From Symbiopectobacterium purcellii (GTDB lineage Bacteria > Pseudomonadota > Gammaproteobacteria > Enterobacterales > Enterobacteriaceae): 64,000 nt of DNA. The notes below the pieces were generated by a model that saw nothing but the letters and a program-made list of their open reading frames with translations, was not told the DNA's origin and searched no databases. The position numbers and the translations under genes are program-made. Below, one piece after another: positions 19,476 through 29,351 of this stretch. The DNA is taken from NCBI RefSeq assembly GCF_019797845.1, contig NZ_CP081864.1, forward strand, positions 2,914,001 through 2,978,000, in the 5' to 3' direction. The number at the start of each line of letters is the position of its first letter. Position 1 is the stretch's first letter.

Positions 19476-20659
19476 TTAAGCGTCACTCCCGACGGGACTT
19501 TCTTCCCGGCGATATTGATAATAGGCAGCACAGGCCCCTTCTGACGATACCATCAGTGCGCCAATCGCGTTCTCTGGTGAGCAATGCGTGGCAAACAAGG
19601 GGCAATCCGCCGGTTTACAGCGACCGGTCAGCACATCTCCACAGCGTGACAGCGGCTCATCGGCCACCCGCTGTTGACGGGGTTGAAAGCGACGTTCAGC
19701 ATCATAGTCATGATAGGCAGCACGCAATTGCATGCCGGAGTCGGCAATCTCACCCAGTCCGCGCCATTCGCTGCTGGCCTTGATTTCAAACACCTCGTCC
19801 ATCGCTTTTTGCGCCAATCCGTTACCGCTGTCCGGCACAATGCGACGATACTGATTTTCTACCTGGCAGCGCGCTTCACGCAATTGTGTCACCAGCATCA
19901 GCAACGCTTGCAGTATATCCAGCGGCTCAAACCCGGTAATGACAAACGGCTTATGAAACGCATCGCACAGCGGTTGATAAGGCGAAGCGCCGATCACCAT
20001 GCTGACATGACCCGGTGCGAGAAAGCCGTCGATACGGATATCCGGTTGCTCCAGCAAGCTGCGCAAAGTGGGGATAATGGTAATGTGCTGACAGAAAAGG
20101 GAGAAATTATGAATGTCGCGCCGTTTGGCCTGTTGTAAAGTCAGCGCCGTGCTGGGCATGGTGGTTTCAAACCCTAACCCGAAAAACACCACCTGGCGCT
20201 CTGGGTGTTTCTCTGCCAGCGCCAGCGCATCCAACGGAGAGTAGACAATCCGTACATCAGCGCCGTGACGGCGCGCATCCAACAAGGACCCATTGCGCCC
20301 CGGCACGCGCATCGCATCGCATCGCATCGCATCGCATCGCATCGCATCGCATCGCATCGCATCGCATCGCCGAAGGTACAGAAGATCACCTCCGGGTGCG
20401 AGGCGATTTCGATACAAGCATCAATGCGCCCCATCGGCAGCACACACACGGGGCAACCGGGGCCATGCACAAATTCGATCTCCGGCGGCAATAGCCGATC
20501 CAGCCCAAACTTGAAGATGGCATGGGTGTGACCACCGCACACTTCCATCAGTTGCAGAGGATGTTCACGCCAGTGCGGCATCGCCGCCACCTGCTTTTCA
20601 ATTTCCCGCAGCAGCGTTTTGGCCAATTCAGGATCGCGAAATTCATCAACGTACTGCAT
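19476..20659 (-). pseudogene. hypD: HypD, out of frame because of a 12-copy pentanucleotide repeat
   Basis: HypD is the iron-sulfur scaffold that assembles Fe(CN)2CO for NiFe hydrogenases. The N-terminal frame (from MQYVDEFRD at 20659) reads [36 protein letters not shown] and EVIFCTFGD. It then enters (GCGAT)12, reading AMRCD repeats, and stops at 20174, giving about 161 residues. The correct downstream frame resumes after the repeat as [11 protein letters not shown] and runs through [29 protein letters not shown] and CGDVLTGRCKPADCPLF to 19476. Relatives read FGDAMRVPG here, which needs only two GCGAT units. With 2, 5, 8, 11 or 14 units the frame is open; with 12 it is not. Confidence 0.93.
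20311..20370 (-). repeat. Pentanucleotide tandem repeat (GCGAT)12 inside hypD
   Basis: Twelve perfect, uninterrupted copies of GCGAT on the minus strand (ATCGC on the plus) span 60 bases, followed by a partial GCG. The ancestral sequence encoding GDAMR holds two copies. The unit length is not a multiple of three, so each change of one unit changes the reading frame of hypD. Confidence 0.98.
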
Positions 20660-20933
20660 AACCGTCCTCGTGCTGGCGCATTTCGTCCAGCTCCAGCCCA
20701 ACCGCTTGCATGGATTGCAATGCGTCCAGCGTGTCCTGAGCCTCCTGCTCATCCAGCAGGCTCATGGCAAACCCGACATGCACCAATACCCACTGACCGA
20801 TCAATTCCGCCGGTTCGCCTTCGCACACCAGTGCGATATTCACCGCACGCTGCACACCGCACACATCCACCAGCGCCGGTTGATGAATATCTTCACCGAC
20901 CGACACCACTTTACCCGGAATGCCTAAGCACAT
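20646..20933 (-). CDS. hypC: Hydrogenase maturation chaperone HypC
   Basis: This 95-residue HypC/HybG-family chaperone partners HypD and delivers the Fe(CN)2CO group to the large-subunit precursor. The start [10 protein letters not shown] contains the essential Cys2, exposed after Met removal. [24 protein letters not shown] is the conserved hydrophobic core and helix. The ATG at 20933 is chosen for that motif. It overlaps hypB by 10 bases and hypD by 14 bases. It is the only hypC-type gene in the window; there is no separate hybG. Confidence 0.95.
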   Translation of the reverse strand: MCLGIPGKVVSVGEDIHQPALVDVCGVQRAVNIALVCEGEPAELIGQWVLVHVGFAMSLLDEQEAQDTLDALQSMQAVGLELDEMRQHEDGYAVR

Positions 20934-22033
20934 TGTTGTGCCTCCAGCCAGGCGAACCATTCATCCATCCCCTCGCCGCTACGGGCCGAGAGGGCAATCA
21001 CTTGAATATCCGGGTTCACACGGCGCGCATAGGCGATACAGGCATCTAAATCGAAATCCAGATACGGCAGCAGATCGATCTTGTTGATGACCATTAACGC
21101 GGCAGCAGAAAACATATGCGGATATTTCAGCGGTTTATCTTCGCCTTCCGTCACCGAGAGCACTGCCACCTTATGGCGTTCACCGAGATCGAACCCGGCC
21201 GGGCACACCAGATTGCCGACGTTTTCGATAAACAGGATACTGTTATCCGCCAGTTGCAGACGATGCGCGGCATCATGCACCATTTGCGCATCCAGATGGC
21301 AACCTTTCCCGGTGTTGACCTGGATGGCACTCACCCCGGTTGCACGAATACGTTCAGCATCGTTGGTGGTCTGTTGGTCACCTTCGATGACCGCGCACGC
21401 CACATGACTGCTGATACGATCAAGCGTTTGTGTCAACAGGGTGGTTTTGCCGGAGCCGGGGCTGGAAACCAGATTGAGTGCCAGAATCTTTTGTGCAGAA
21501 AAATGTTCGCGATTATGCTCAGCCAGCGCATTGTTTTTGCTCAGCACGTCCATTTCGATTTGCAACAGACGCTGTTGTGGCATGCCCGGTGCGTGCGTTC
21601 CCGCTTCCCCCTGCCCGTAGTGCAGATCGGAACCATTCACTTGCGGCAGGAAAACAACCGGTTGATGCGCGTCATGGTGATGATCGTGATGGTGGTCATC
21701 ATGGTCATGATGGTGTGCATGAGCGTGTCCCTGTTCTACGCTGCGCTTTGACACCACCTTACTTTCGCCGTGATAGTGGTGGTGAACATCACCGTTATGG
21801 TGGTAATGGTGGTGGTGAATCACCACATAGCGCGGCGAGCCAGCCTCTTGCGACATGGCGTCATCAGCGTGATGATGCGCATGGGCGTGTTGGTGCGTAT
21901 GCGCATCATCGTGGCGATCGTGCCCGTGGTGATGACCATGATGATGCGCATGGCTATGTTCATGAGCATGATGGTCGTGCTCATCACCTTCGATTCTGCG
22001 TTCCCCTTCGCCGCAGCCACATGTGGTACACAT
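20924..22033 (-). CDS. hypB: HypB, nickel-inserting GTPase with expanded histidine-rich region
   Basis: This 369-residue SIMIBI-class GTPase helps insert nickel into hydrogenase. It has the N-terminal high-affinity nickel motif [10 protein letters not shown], then a very long His/Asp-rich region (residues about 18-125, roughly 44 histidines). The GTPase domain follows: P-loop [31 protein letters not shown], the metal site [26 protein letters not shown] and NKIDLLPY. E. coli HypB is about 290 residues; the extra 80 lie in the His-rich segment, as in nickel-storing HypB proteins. The frame is intact. Confidence 0.95.
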   Translation of the reverse strand: MCTTCGCGEGERRIEGDEHDHHAHEHSHAHHHGHHHGHDRHDDAHTHQHAHAHHHADDAMSQEAGSPRYVVIHHHHYHHNGDVHHHYHGESKVVSKRSVEQGHAHAHHHDHDDHHHDHHHDAHQPVVFLPQVNGSDLHYGQGEAGTHAPGMPQQRLLQIEMDVLSKNNALAEHNREHFSAQKILALNLVSSPGSGKTTLLTQTLDRISSHVACAVIEGDQQTTNDAERIRATGVSAIQVNTGKGCHLDAQMVHDAAHRLQLADNSILFIENVGNLVCPAGFDLGERHKVAVLSVTEGEDKPLKYPHMFSAAALMVINKIDLLPYLDFDLDACIAYARRVNPDIQVIALSARSGEGMDEWFAWLEAQQCA

Positions 22034-22064
22034 AGGAACTGACTCCTTACGGTGTTGAACCGCG

Positions 22065-22406
22065 TTACTCTACTGCTAACTGTTTCAATTGCAGGCTATC
22101 GCCTTCATCAATTCGCAGGTTATAGCTGCCACACTGCGGGCAACCCGCACCATGACGCGAAATGTCAACCACCGCGCTGCACTCCCAGCACCAGGCCCGG
22201 GCCGCGCGCACGGCAACGTGTAACTCGCATCCCTCCGCCAGCGTTTGTCGGCAAACGGATTCAAAGCAAAAGCGTAATGCGCTCTCCTCAATGCAGGACA
22301 GCGCACCGATTTCCAGCCATACGCCAGTGACTTTATGCGCGCCGTGCTGACGCGCCTGCTGCTCAATCAACTCTAGCGTGCTATAGCATAGGGATATTTC
22401 ATGCAT
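22065..22406 (-). CDS. hypA: Nickel-delivery protein HypA
   Basis: This 113-residue partner of HypB in nickel insertion starts [15 protein letters not shown]; His2 is the nickel ligand in this family. The zinc site is formed by two CxxC pairs, CWEC near residue 74 and CPQC near 91. The ATG at 22406 is chosen because it gives the required MHE start. It directly follows hybE and precedes hypB by 31 bases. Here hypA takes the place of the hybF gene of the E. coli operon. Confidence 0.94.
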   Translation of the reverse strand: MHEISLCYSTLELIEQQARQHGAHKVTGVWLEIGALSCIEESALRFCFESVCRQTLAEGCELHVAVRAARAWCWECSAVVDISRHGAGCPQCGSYNLRIDEGDSLQLKQLAVE

Positions 22407-22407
22407 G

Positions 22408-22944
22408 CTACTCATTCCCGCGCAGGAACAACGCACGACGGCTGAGATTACGCGGGGCATTGGCATCCACCACCGGGAGCGACAGCGCCATGCGCGCGCT
22501 CTGTTCTGCTAGCGTTAACGCCTGCTGAGCCGACATATGGGGATCGATGGGCGACATCAGTGAACAGGAAAGATACTGGTGATTTTGGCCGCTCGCATCG
22601 GCAATGTCGCTTACCATAAACGTGACATTGCCACACGGCAATTGCAGTGCCAGACGCTCACCGGTCGTACGCTGTGACCACACCTGATCCGGCCCCGGCA
22701 ACACCAGCAGACTCAACGTCCAGGGCGTTAACAAGCAGCCGACCCACTGCTGTTCAAACAGGGTGAAACCGCACGTCTTCACCGGAATGGCGGCACGATA
22801 AAACGGTAAGGTTTGCATATCGTTGTGAGCGACGCGGGTAAACGCCGCTTCCAACCAGACTGCGGGAGAATCCGCGAAACCCAATGTCTCCTCACTCACA
22901 CCGCTATCTGCCACAGCGGAGGGATCGTCTACGCAGGTACTCAT
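22408..22944 (-). CDS. hybE: Hydrogenase-2 assembly chaperone HybE
   Basis: This 178-residue chaperone checks maturation of the hydrogenase-2 subunits before Tat export. It matches E. coli HybE across FTLFEQQWVGCLLTPWTLSLLVLPGPDQVW, LALQLPCGNVTFMV, YLSCSLMSPIDPHMS and the C-terminal SRRALFLRG. It is slightly longer at the N-terminus. The start overlaps the hybD stop by four bases, and one base separates it from hypA. Confidence 0.92.
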   Translation of the reverse strand: MSTCVDDPSAVADSGVSEETLGFADSPAVWLEAAFTRVAHNDMQTLPFYRAAIPVKTCGFTLFEQQWVGCLLTPWTLSLLVLPGPDQVWSQRTTGERLALQLPCGNVTFMVSDIADASGQNHQYLSCSLMSPIDPHMSAQQALTLAEQSARMALSLPVVDANAPRNLSRRALFLRGNE

Positions 22945-23480
22945 ACACAGAGCTCCACCGACAGGCAGGTGGTTGGATACGCCGCCTGTTCCTGTGGCGT
23001 TTTCCTGCGAATCGTAATACCACTTGCACTCAACGCCGCCAGGATCTGCGCCAGAGCAGGTTCGACAGCACGCTGCACGCAGTCGCTCAGCCCAATCGTC
23101 GGTTCCAATGACTGCGGCTCCACACCCACCAGCAACAACCGACGAGGAAACTCATCCGTCAGTTGTAACGCCATCAGCACATCCGCCAACCCTAACTGGT
23201 GCGGGGAAATTTTGCGGGTAAACAGCGCAGGCACTTCGTTGTCGCGCAGCACGGTCACGGTGCCCGGTGCGCAGCCAGTCAGCACGGCATCGGCAACGGC
23301 AACGATCATGTGCTCACGTTTGGCCATGGTTTCAAGCAACTCCATGCCTGCTGTGCCGCCATCGACGATATCAATCTCCGGCGAGAACGCGTATTGCCGT
23401 TCCAAGGCTTCGATAATGCGCACACCCACCGCTTCATCGCTCAGCAGCAAGTTGCCAATCCCTAACACCAATGTTTTCAT
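22941..23480 (-). CDS. hybD: Hydrogenase-2 maturation protease HybD
   Basis: This 179-residue nickel-sensing endopeptidase removes the C-terminal tail of HybC after nickel insertion. Conserved elements are VLGIGNLLLSDEAVGVRIIEAL (with the metal-binding Glu), DGGTAGMELL (Asp) and SPHQLGLADVL (His). It lies 70 bases after hybC, with a strong hairpin in the gap. It is intact, although its substrate gene hybC carries a nonsense codon. Confidence 0.94.
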   Translation of the reverse strand: MKTLVLGIGNLLLSDEAVGVRIIEALERQYAFSPEIDIVDGGTAGMELLETMAKREHMIVAVADAVLTGCAPGTVTVLRDNEVPALFTRKISPHQLGLADVLMALQLTDEFPRRLLLVGVEPQSLEPTIGLSDCVQRAVEPALAQILAALSASGITIRRKTPQEQAAYPTTCLSVELCV

Positions 23481-23506
23481 GATGAACCCTTTTACGACAT
23501 CCTTCT

Positions 23507-23534
23507 CGTCATTCCCGCCAGTGCGGGAATGACG
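23507..23534. repeat. Perfect 12-bp hairpin in the hybC-hybD gap
   Basis: CGTCATTCCCGC, loop CAGT, GCGGGAATGACG. The core ATTCCC-N8-GGGAAT has the same form as dispersed REP-like repeats of other proteobacteria. It sits inside the operon between hybC and hybD. Only one copy was noticed in this window. Confidence 0.7.
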
Positions 23535-23550
23535 AACAACAGCGTGACCG

Positions 23551-25257
23551 TTACAGCACTTTCACGCGGGTGACTTCATTACCGTTCACCGCGTCAACCA
23601 CGTGCACGGCACAAGACATGCAGGGGTCAAAGGAGTGAATGGTACGCACCACTTCCAGCGGTTTGTGCGGATCGGCCACTGGCGTGCCCACCAGCGATTG
23701 CTCGTAAGGCCCAGGAACCCCTTCAAAGTTACGCGGTCCGGAGGTCCAGGTTGAGGGCACGACCGCCTGATAGTTGGTGATCTTGCCGTTCTTGAACACA
23801 ATCCAGTGCGACAACATACCGCGCGGCATTTCGCCAAACCCGACGCCACGGTACTCCTTGTCCGGGGTAAACTCCGGCTTGATAAAGGTCTGATGGTCAC
23901 CTTTACCAATATTGGTCACCAGTGCCTGCCACTGCTGCGCCAAGGTATCTTTCAGCACGCAGCAATGCACGGTGCGACCAATCACACGACCTAAGGTAGA
24001 GTGCAGGTGCTTCTCTTCCAGCGTTTTACCGGTCAGCGCTTTATACAGGCCAGCGACCTGCGCGAAATGGGTTTCCGTATCTTTATGTTTGGCCGCCAAA
24101 CCGCACAGCAACCAGGCCAGCGGCCCAACTTCGACGGTTTTGCCGTAGAAGGTCGGCGCTTTGACACAGGTTTATTTGCCATCATCCTGCCAGCCGGTGT
24201 AGTTGGGGCGAGTCAGCCCTTCCCACGGTGCCAGTGGTTCATCATCTTTATACCAAGCGTGCTTACCACTTTCTTTGATGCCGTCGATCAAAAACGCATC
24301 GTTGTGGCTGGTGATCGGACGATATTTGCTGAAATCCCCGTTTTCCAGATAACCGCCGGTCAGCAGGAAGCTGCCGCCTTTGTTGTCGGTCGGTAATTCA
24401 GGCACGCTCAGGTAGTGATCGGCTCCTTTGCCCAACGTCAGCCACTCAGGGTAGTGCGCAGCGATAACCGCGCAATCCACTTTGTAAACCTGCTCGATAA
24501 AATCGCCCAGACGATCGATGAACGATTTCACGTACATCAGGCGTTCCATGGTCAGCACCGCAGGGGCATCCAGGTTGATCGCGTTTGCCACACCGCCGAC
24601 TGCCAGGTTCTGGATGTGTGGCGTTTTACCGCCCAGAATGGCAACGACACGGTTCGCATCACGCTGGCATTCCAGCGCTTGCAGGTAGTGAGCAACGGCA
24701 ATCAGGTTCACTTCCGGCGGCAGCGCCATGGCCGGGTGCCCCCAATAGCCGTTGGCGAAGATCCCCAGTTGACCGCTGGCCACCAGATCTTTGATCTTCT
24801 GCTGCACTTTGGTGAACTCTGCCGCGCTGTTCAACGACCAGGTGGATGCACCTTTCAGCAGGGCTTCCGCCTTGTTCGGATCCGCATTCAACGCCGCCGT
24901 CACATCGACCCAATCGAGCGCCGACAGCTGGTAGAAGTGGACAATATGGTCATGAATGCTGTGTGCAGCCAGAATCAGGTTACGGATGTACTGTGCATTG
25001 ACCGGTACGTTTAACCCGAGCGCGTTTTCCACCGAACGCACTGAAGCGATGGCGTGCACCGTGGTACATACCCCACAGATACGCTGCACAATCATCCACG
25101 CATCGCGCGGATCCTGACCTTTAACAATTTCTTCCATTCCCCGCCACATGGTCCCAGAAGACCAGGCTCTAGTGACTTTCCCTTGCTCAATTTCGCAATC
25201 AATGCGCAGGTGCCCTTCGATACGGGTAATAGGATCAATGGTGATGCGTTGGCTCAT
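23551..25257 (-). pseudogene. hybC: Hydrogenase-2 large subunit HybC, in-frame nonsense codon
   Basis: This is the NiFe catalytic subunit, normally about 567 residues. The N-terminal motif RICGVCTTVHA and the C-terminal DPCMSCAVHVV, which together hold the four nickel-binding cysteines, are both encoded. A TAA at 24172-24174 falls in the same frame between GWQDDGK and TCVKAPTFYGKTVEVGP, where E. coli has a tyrosine (DGKY). The change from a Tyr codon to TAA is a single substitution. The truncated product of 361 residues lacks two nickel ligands and the HybD processing site. Start codon and both flanks are otherwise normal. Confidence 0.93.
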
Positions 25258-26326
25258 GCTTTACCTCGGCCTGATAATTCTTATGAACGCTTCCCAGTGC
25301 GGGAAGAACCGGCAACAACCGGATTAACAAGATGTATGCGCACACTTCAATGGCGACAAATCCCATGGAGATCAGCACTTCTTGTGCCGCAGGGAAGTAG
25401 TGGTAGCCACCGCCAGGATTGAACGCCAGCAATGAGTAGCTCAAACGCCACAGTGCCGCCCCGAACAGCATGCTGAGACCGCCGACGAACAGGTAGCCGG
25501 TTTTGTTGTGCCACAACAGTTCGCCAAAGCGCAGCACCAGGAACAGCACTAGCAATACCTGCGTGATTGCACTCAGTTTGGTAAACAGCGAGCGTTCATT
25601 GGGTCCACGCCCTTTCAACCCGGCCTGCACCAGCGATCCTTCAAACGTCACGATGGAGAAGCCCATGATAAAGGCCGTCAACAACGACAGCAGCGGCAAC
25701 AACTCATAGCTTTGCCACAGCGGATGCACCTTATACCCGGCCGAGATCATCAACGACCCCATGGAGGATTGGTGCATGGTAGGCAGCAATGCGCCGAGCG
25801 AGATGATAAAGAACATCACCTTGTTGAGGTGCTTCAGCGCTTTCTTCCACCCGAACCGTTCGAACACCACGGGCGCAAACTCCAACGCCATGACCCCGAT
25901 GTAGATGGTCATACAGACCGCGGTTTCAAACAGCACCGAGTTGGTGTTGAAGAAACCGGGAATGTAAAAGTACGGCAGGTTCCAGTAACGACCAACGTCA
26001 ATGGTGATGGACAGCCCACCCAGCGAGTAGCCGAACAGGCTGGCTAACAGCGCCGGACGCACCAGGGGGTGATATTCCCCACGGTTAAACACATAAACCG
26101 CCCAGGCCAGCGCCCAACCGCCACAGGCAAACCCAGTGCCCACCAGCAGGTCAAACGCGATCCACAGCCCCCACGGATAGCCCCCGTTCAGGGCTGCTAC
26201 CGCACCGATACCAAAGATAAGCCGCCGCAGAATCAATACGCCGCAAATCACCGCAAGCGGTGCCAACAGCATCACCGGCCAACTGACCAGACGCCCGCCC
26301 AGCGGGCTGGCTTTATGCGCCGTCAT
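25235..26326 (-). CDS. hybB: Hydrogenase-2 membrane subunit HybB, with in-frame deletion
   Basis: HybB is the NrfD-type integral membrane quinone-binding subunit that anchors hydrogenase-2. This copy has 363 residues against about 392 in E. coli. It matches well from [12 protein letters not shown] through [25 protein letters not shown] to [11 protein letters not shown]. It then jumps to [23 protein letters not shown], omitting about 36 residues that include one membrane span in E. coli. The frame is kept. Loss of one span would alter topology, so function is doubtful. It overlaps hybA and hybC by 14 and 23 bases. Confidence 0.85.
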   Translation of the reverse strand: MTAHKASPLGGRLVSWPVMLLAPLAVICGVLILRRLIFGIGAVAALNGGYPWGLWIAFDLLVGTGFACGGWALAWAVYVFNRGEYHPLVRPALLASLFGYSLGGLSITIDVGRYWNLPYFYIPGFFNTNSVLFETAVCMTIYIGVMALEFAPVVFERFGWKKALKHLNKVMFFIISLGALLPTMHQSSMGSLMISAGYKVHPLWQSYELLPLLSLLTAFIMGFSIVTFEGSLVQAGLKGRGPNERSLFTKLSAITQVLLVLFLVLRFGELLWHNKTGYLFVGGLSMLFGAALWRLSYSLLAFNPGGGYHYFPAAQEVLISMGFVAIEVCAYILLIRLLPVLPALGSVHKNYQAEVKHEPTHHH

Positions 26327-27359
26327 GATCGTTCTCCTGATCTTTCTTCGGATGATGCGGTTCGGCGTGATCTTCATCATCCGCCTTGCGTTCATCCCGA
26401 GTGTTACGGTGCACCAGCACAGAAAGCCCGGCTAACACCGCCAGCGGCAACACCATGCCTTTATACAAGGTGTGCTGAACGTGCTCAGAGCGCGCGCCGG
26501 TAGACAGCTCATCCAGTTGCGGCAGATCGAGGTTTTGGTAGGGAACCCCTGCCATTACCAGTACCTGGGTACCGCCCGCCTCAGTTTCGCCGTAAATATG
26601 GCGATCGTAGGTCGGAATGGTGTGCAGGTAAGTGTCTTTGGTCGCCAGCGTCTGACGCGGATAGTGGTACTCATCACCCGGTTTCATTGCCATACGGCGT
26701 TTGGCTTCATCAAGCAACTCTTCACGAGTTCCAAAGATCACCGCGCCGGTTGGGCACACTTCCACGCATCCCGGCATGCCGCCTTTATCTAACCGCTCCA
26801 GCCCTTTCTGGTTGCACAGTTCACACTTGTGCAGCTTGCCGAACGGGTTTTCGTAGTCGTATTTGGGGATGTTGAACGGGCACGCCACCATGCAGTAACG
26901 ACAACCGGTGCAAACACTGGCGTCATAATGCACGACGCCGGTTTTGGCATCTTTTTTCAGCGCGCTGACCGGACAGACTGAGACACAGTTCGGATCGACA
27001 CAGTGCATGCACTGCTTCTTGATGTAGGCATAACCGTTATCGACCTGGTCTTTGTTTTGACCCGAACCGCTGCTCCACACCTGAATGATGTTGTTGGTGT
27101 AAGGACTCAGCTTGTCATTGTTGGACCAGGTTGGTGAACCACCGGCATAAATCTGACTGTCCGGTCGATAGGCCGATTCATTAACCTGCTGACACTCGGT
27201 CACGCATGCCTGACACCCTACGCACAGCGTTGAGTCGTAAAGCATGCCCAATGCACCGGGGATCGGCGGTCGATTGGTCGCCGCTGCCTTGGCGGCAAAC
27301 GGCGTTCCCGCCATGACCGCACTGGCTGAGGCTAGCTTGAAAAAATTGCGTCTGTTCAC
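26313..27359 (-). CDS. hybA: Hydrogenase-2 ferredoxin-like subunit HybA
   Basis: This 348-residue periplasm-facing iron-sulfur protein carries electrons from HybO to HybB. A twin-arginine-type signal begins [15 protein letters not shown]. Four ferredoxin clusters are bound by [35 protein letters not shown] and CELCNQKG...CVEVC. A C-terminal hydrophobic anchor ([16 protein letters not shown]) is followed by a charged tail. It lies three bases after hybO. All cysteine groups are intact. Confidence 0.94.
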   Translation of the reverse strand: MNRRNFFKLASASAVMAGTPFAAKAAATNRPPIPGALGMLYDSTLCVGCQACVTECQQVNESAYRPDSQIYAGGSPTWSNNDKLSPYTNNIIQVWSSGSGQNKDQVDNGYAYIKKQCMHCVDPNCVSVCPVSALKKDAKTGVVHYDASVCTGCRYCMVACPFNIPKYDYENPFGKLHKCELCNQKGLERLDKGGMPGCVEVCPTGAVIFGTREELLDEAKRRMAMKPGDEYHYPRQTLATKDTYLHTIPTYDRHIYGETEAGGTQVLVMAGVPYQNLDLPQLDELSTGARSEHVQHTLYKGMVLPLAVLAGLSVLVHRNTRDERKADDEDHAEPHHPKKDQENDHDGA

Positions 27360-27362
27360 GGC

Positions 27363-28512
27363 TTAGCCCTCCCGGGAATCGTTACCGGCGTCTTGCTGCC
27401 CCTGTTTTTGCTGAGCATTTTTCTGTTGACGCCCCAATTCCCTCACTGCCATCAAGCTGACGCCGCCGACCACGCCCAGAACCGCGCCAAGCAGACCCAC
27501 CGCCGTGGCGGAGACTTCCCCCCCTTCGGGACGATCTACCGTCGGTTTTTGCGCACGCGGTGTAGGGTTCTCCACATTCGCCAACTGGAAGATCCCTTTC
27601 TTAAAGCCGACACCCTCTTCGTTACAGCCATAGCACGGGTGACCAATCCCTACTGGCCAGATACCGCCACCGACGTCGCAGAATTCAATGATAGAGCAGT
27701 TGCCGTAGGTTTCCGGTCCTTTGCATCCCAGATGGTACAGACACCAGCCTTGGCGATGCCCGTCATCGCCAAACTCTTTGGCAAAACGGCCCGCGTCAAA
27801 GTGTGGACGACGTTCACAATGCTCATGGATCAGGCGACCATAGGCGAAAGTGGGACGGCCTTTGGCATCCAATGCCGGCGCACGTTGATAAGTGATGATA
27901 TGCGCCACGGTCGCCAAAAAGTTGTGCGGGTTCGGTGGGCAACCGGGGATATTAATAACGGTTTTGCCCGGCAGTACCGCTTCCAGACTGACCGCGCCGG
28001 TCGGGTTGCTCCCTGCGGCGGCAACCCCCCCCCCAGGCAGAACAGGAGCCGATGGCAATAATCGCCGCTGCATGTTCTGCGGCTTCACGAATATGATCGA
28101 CGATGGGCTTGCCAGCCACCATGCAGTAGATGCCGCCATCCTTAATCGGAATAGAACCATCCACCACCAGCACATACTTACCTTTGTACTGTTCAATAGC
28201 GCGGTGTTTGTTCTCTTCTGCCTGTTCACCAAACGCAGCGGAAAGTACCTCGTGGTACTCCAGCGAAATGGTGTTCAGGAGCAAATTTTCAATCGTCGGG
28301 TGAGTCGCACGCAGCAGGGATTCGGTACAACCCGTACACTCCTGAGCGCCAATCCACAGCACCGGCGGACGTTGCACGGAGCCAAGGGATTGCGCAATCT
28401 CTGCGGCAGCGGAATCCGCTAGCCCCATCGATGCGGCAAGTGCTGCACATAACTTCATAAAATCACGGCGATTAACACCGTGATGGGAAAGCATTACATT
28501 TTCCCCAGTCAT
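27363..28512 (-). pseudogene. hybO: Hydrogenase-2 small subunit HybO, frameshifted in a run of ten G
   Basis: The small electron-transfer subunit begins with a Tat signal (NRRDFMKLCAALAAS) and the proximal-cluster motif GAQECTGCTES. The frame is correct through AIGSCSAWGG, then fails at a run of ten G (28025-28034, C on the plus strand). The rest, VAAAGSNPTGAVSLEAVLPGK and IPGCPPNPHNF to the C-terminal anchor, is in another frame. Nine G would give SAWGGVAAAG in register with relatives, so this is a +1 insertion. It could be a real slippage mutation, a switchable tract or a homopolymer sequencing error. Confidence 0.9.
28025..28034 (-). repeat. Homopolymer tract G10 inside hybO
   Basis: A run of ten G on the coding strand lies in the codons for WGGV. 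Nine G keeps hybO open; ten closes it. Confidence 0.9.
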
Positions 28513-29351
28513 TTTTTATTATTCTCCTGTAACCAGAACGGAGCTTACCCAATGGATTTCGAAAAGCGGATACACGACTGCCTCACGTACTCCTGAAAAC
28601 TGATGTGGATAAGTCTGGCGGAGTAAGAAAGATAGCCGACGCACCTGCAACGTCAACGGTGTGGGGTATAACACACAACATGTGTACGGGTATGGTAATG
28701 AGGAAATTCATTTAACAGACTTGATCTTCATCAAGCAGCAGAACATTAGCCTGCTTATTTCTGTTATAAGTGTGATTGTTTACGCATCACCCTTTTATTT
28801 TATTTATCTACACCGAATTTAAATGAGAAATAATCTCAATAACTAATTTTCGCTATTTGTTGCACACCAGAAAACCGGTGCTTAATCGATTAACCTTTAA
28901 AACGAAATAATCTAATGCATTGATTTAAAATCAAAAGATATATTAATCATATTTTTTCCCAATTTCTCTTATTTCGATGATTCATGACGGTCAACATAGA
29001 ATCCTTCAATGTTCTCTTTAAATAATTTAGTTAAATAAAAATCTTTAGCGCAAATTTTTTGAATCACATCACAACGCAGAATATATCGCTCATGTAGAGG
29101 GAAAGACAAAAGAGCACCAATAGCTTAGGGCTGACTGATGAAAATAATAAATAATAGAAACTATAACCCTAAGGGAGTAGCGGAGTAATGGGGATCTTCG
29201 CGGCACACCGTGGTGAAGGCAGCGATTGCAAGATCCTATGTATTTGTGGCGATATAGTAGGTAGCGAGCAAGGAGACACGAGCGAGGATGTTATACGGAA
29301 CACCCGCTGTGCGCGAAGACTCGCACACAGCAGAGTGGCAAAGGCTATGGC
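28513..29351 (-). promoter_or_regulatory. hyb operon upstream region, 839 bases without a convincing gene
   Basis: The part next to hybO holds a ribosome-binding region and a perfect FNR site at 28721-28734. The middle (28760-29130) is AT-rich with nothing recognisable. The part near ybiT (29165-29340) is less AT-rich and contains two inverted repeats, GGATCTT/AAGATCC at 29192-29236 and GCTGTGCG/CGCACACAGC at 29306-29331. A 63-codon open frame there has no family resemblance I can name. Confidence 0.5.
28721..28734. promoter_or_regulatory. FNR-binding site upstream of hybO
   Basis: TTGATCTTCATCAA is an exact match to the FNR consensus TTGAT-N4-ATCAA. It is centred about 215 bases upstream of the hybO start, fitting anaerobic control of the hydrogenase cluster. 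Confidence 0.75.

Noticed and set aside
20311..20370. The GCGAT array as a CRISPR or other DNA-level repeat locus
   Set aside because: Units are 5 bases with no spacers and lie within an otherwise conserved hypD frame; a slippage repeat explains it fully.
21478..22042. Plus-strand open frames opposite hypB
   Set aside because: They arise from the repetitive His codons of hypB read on the other strand.
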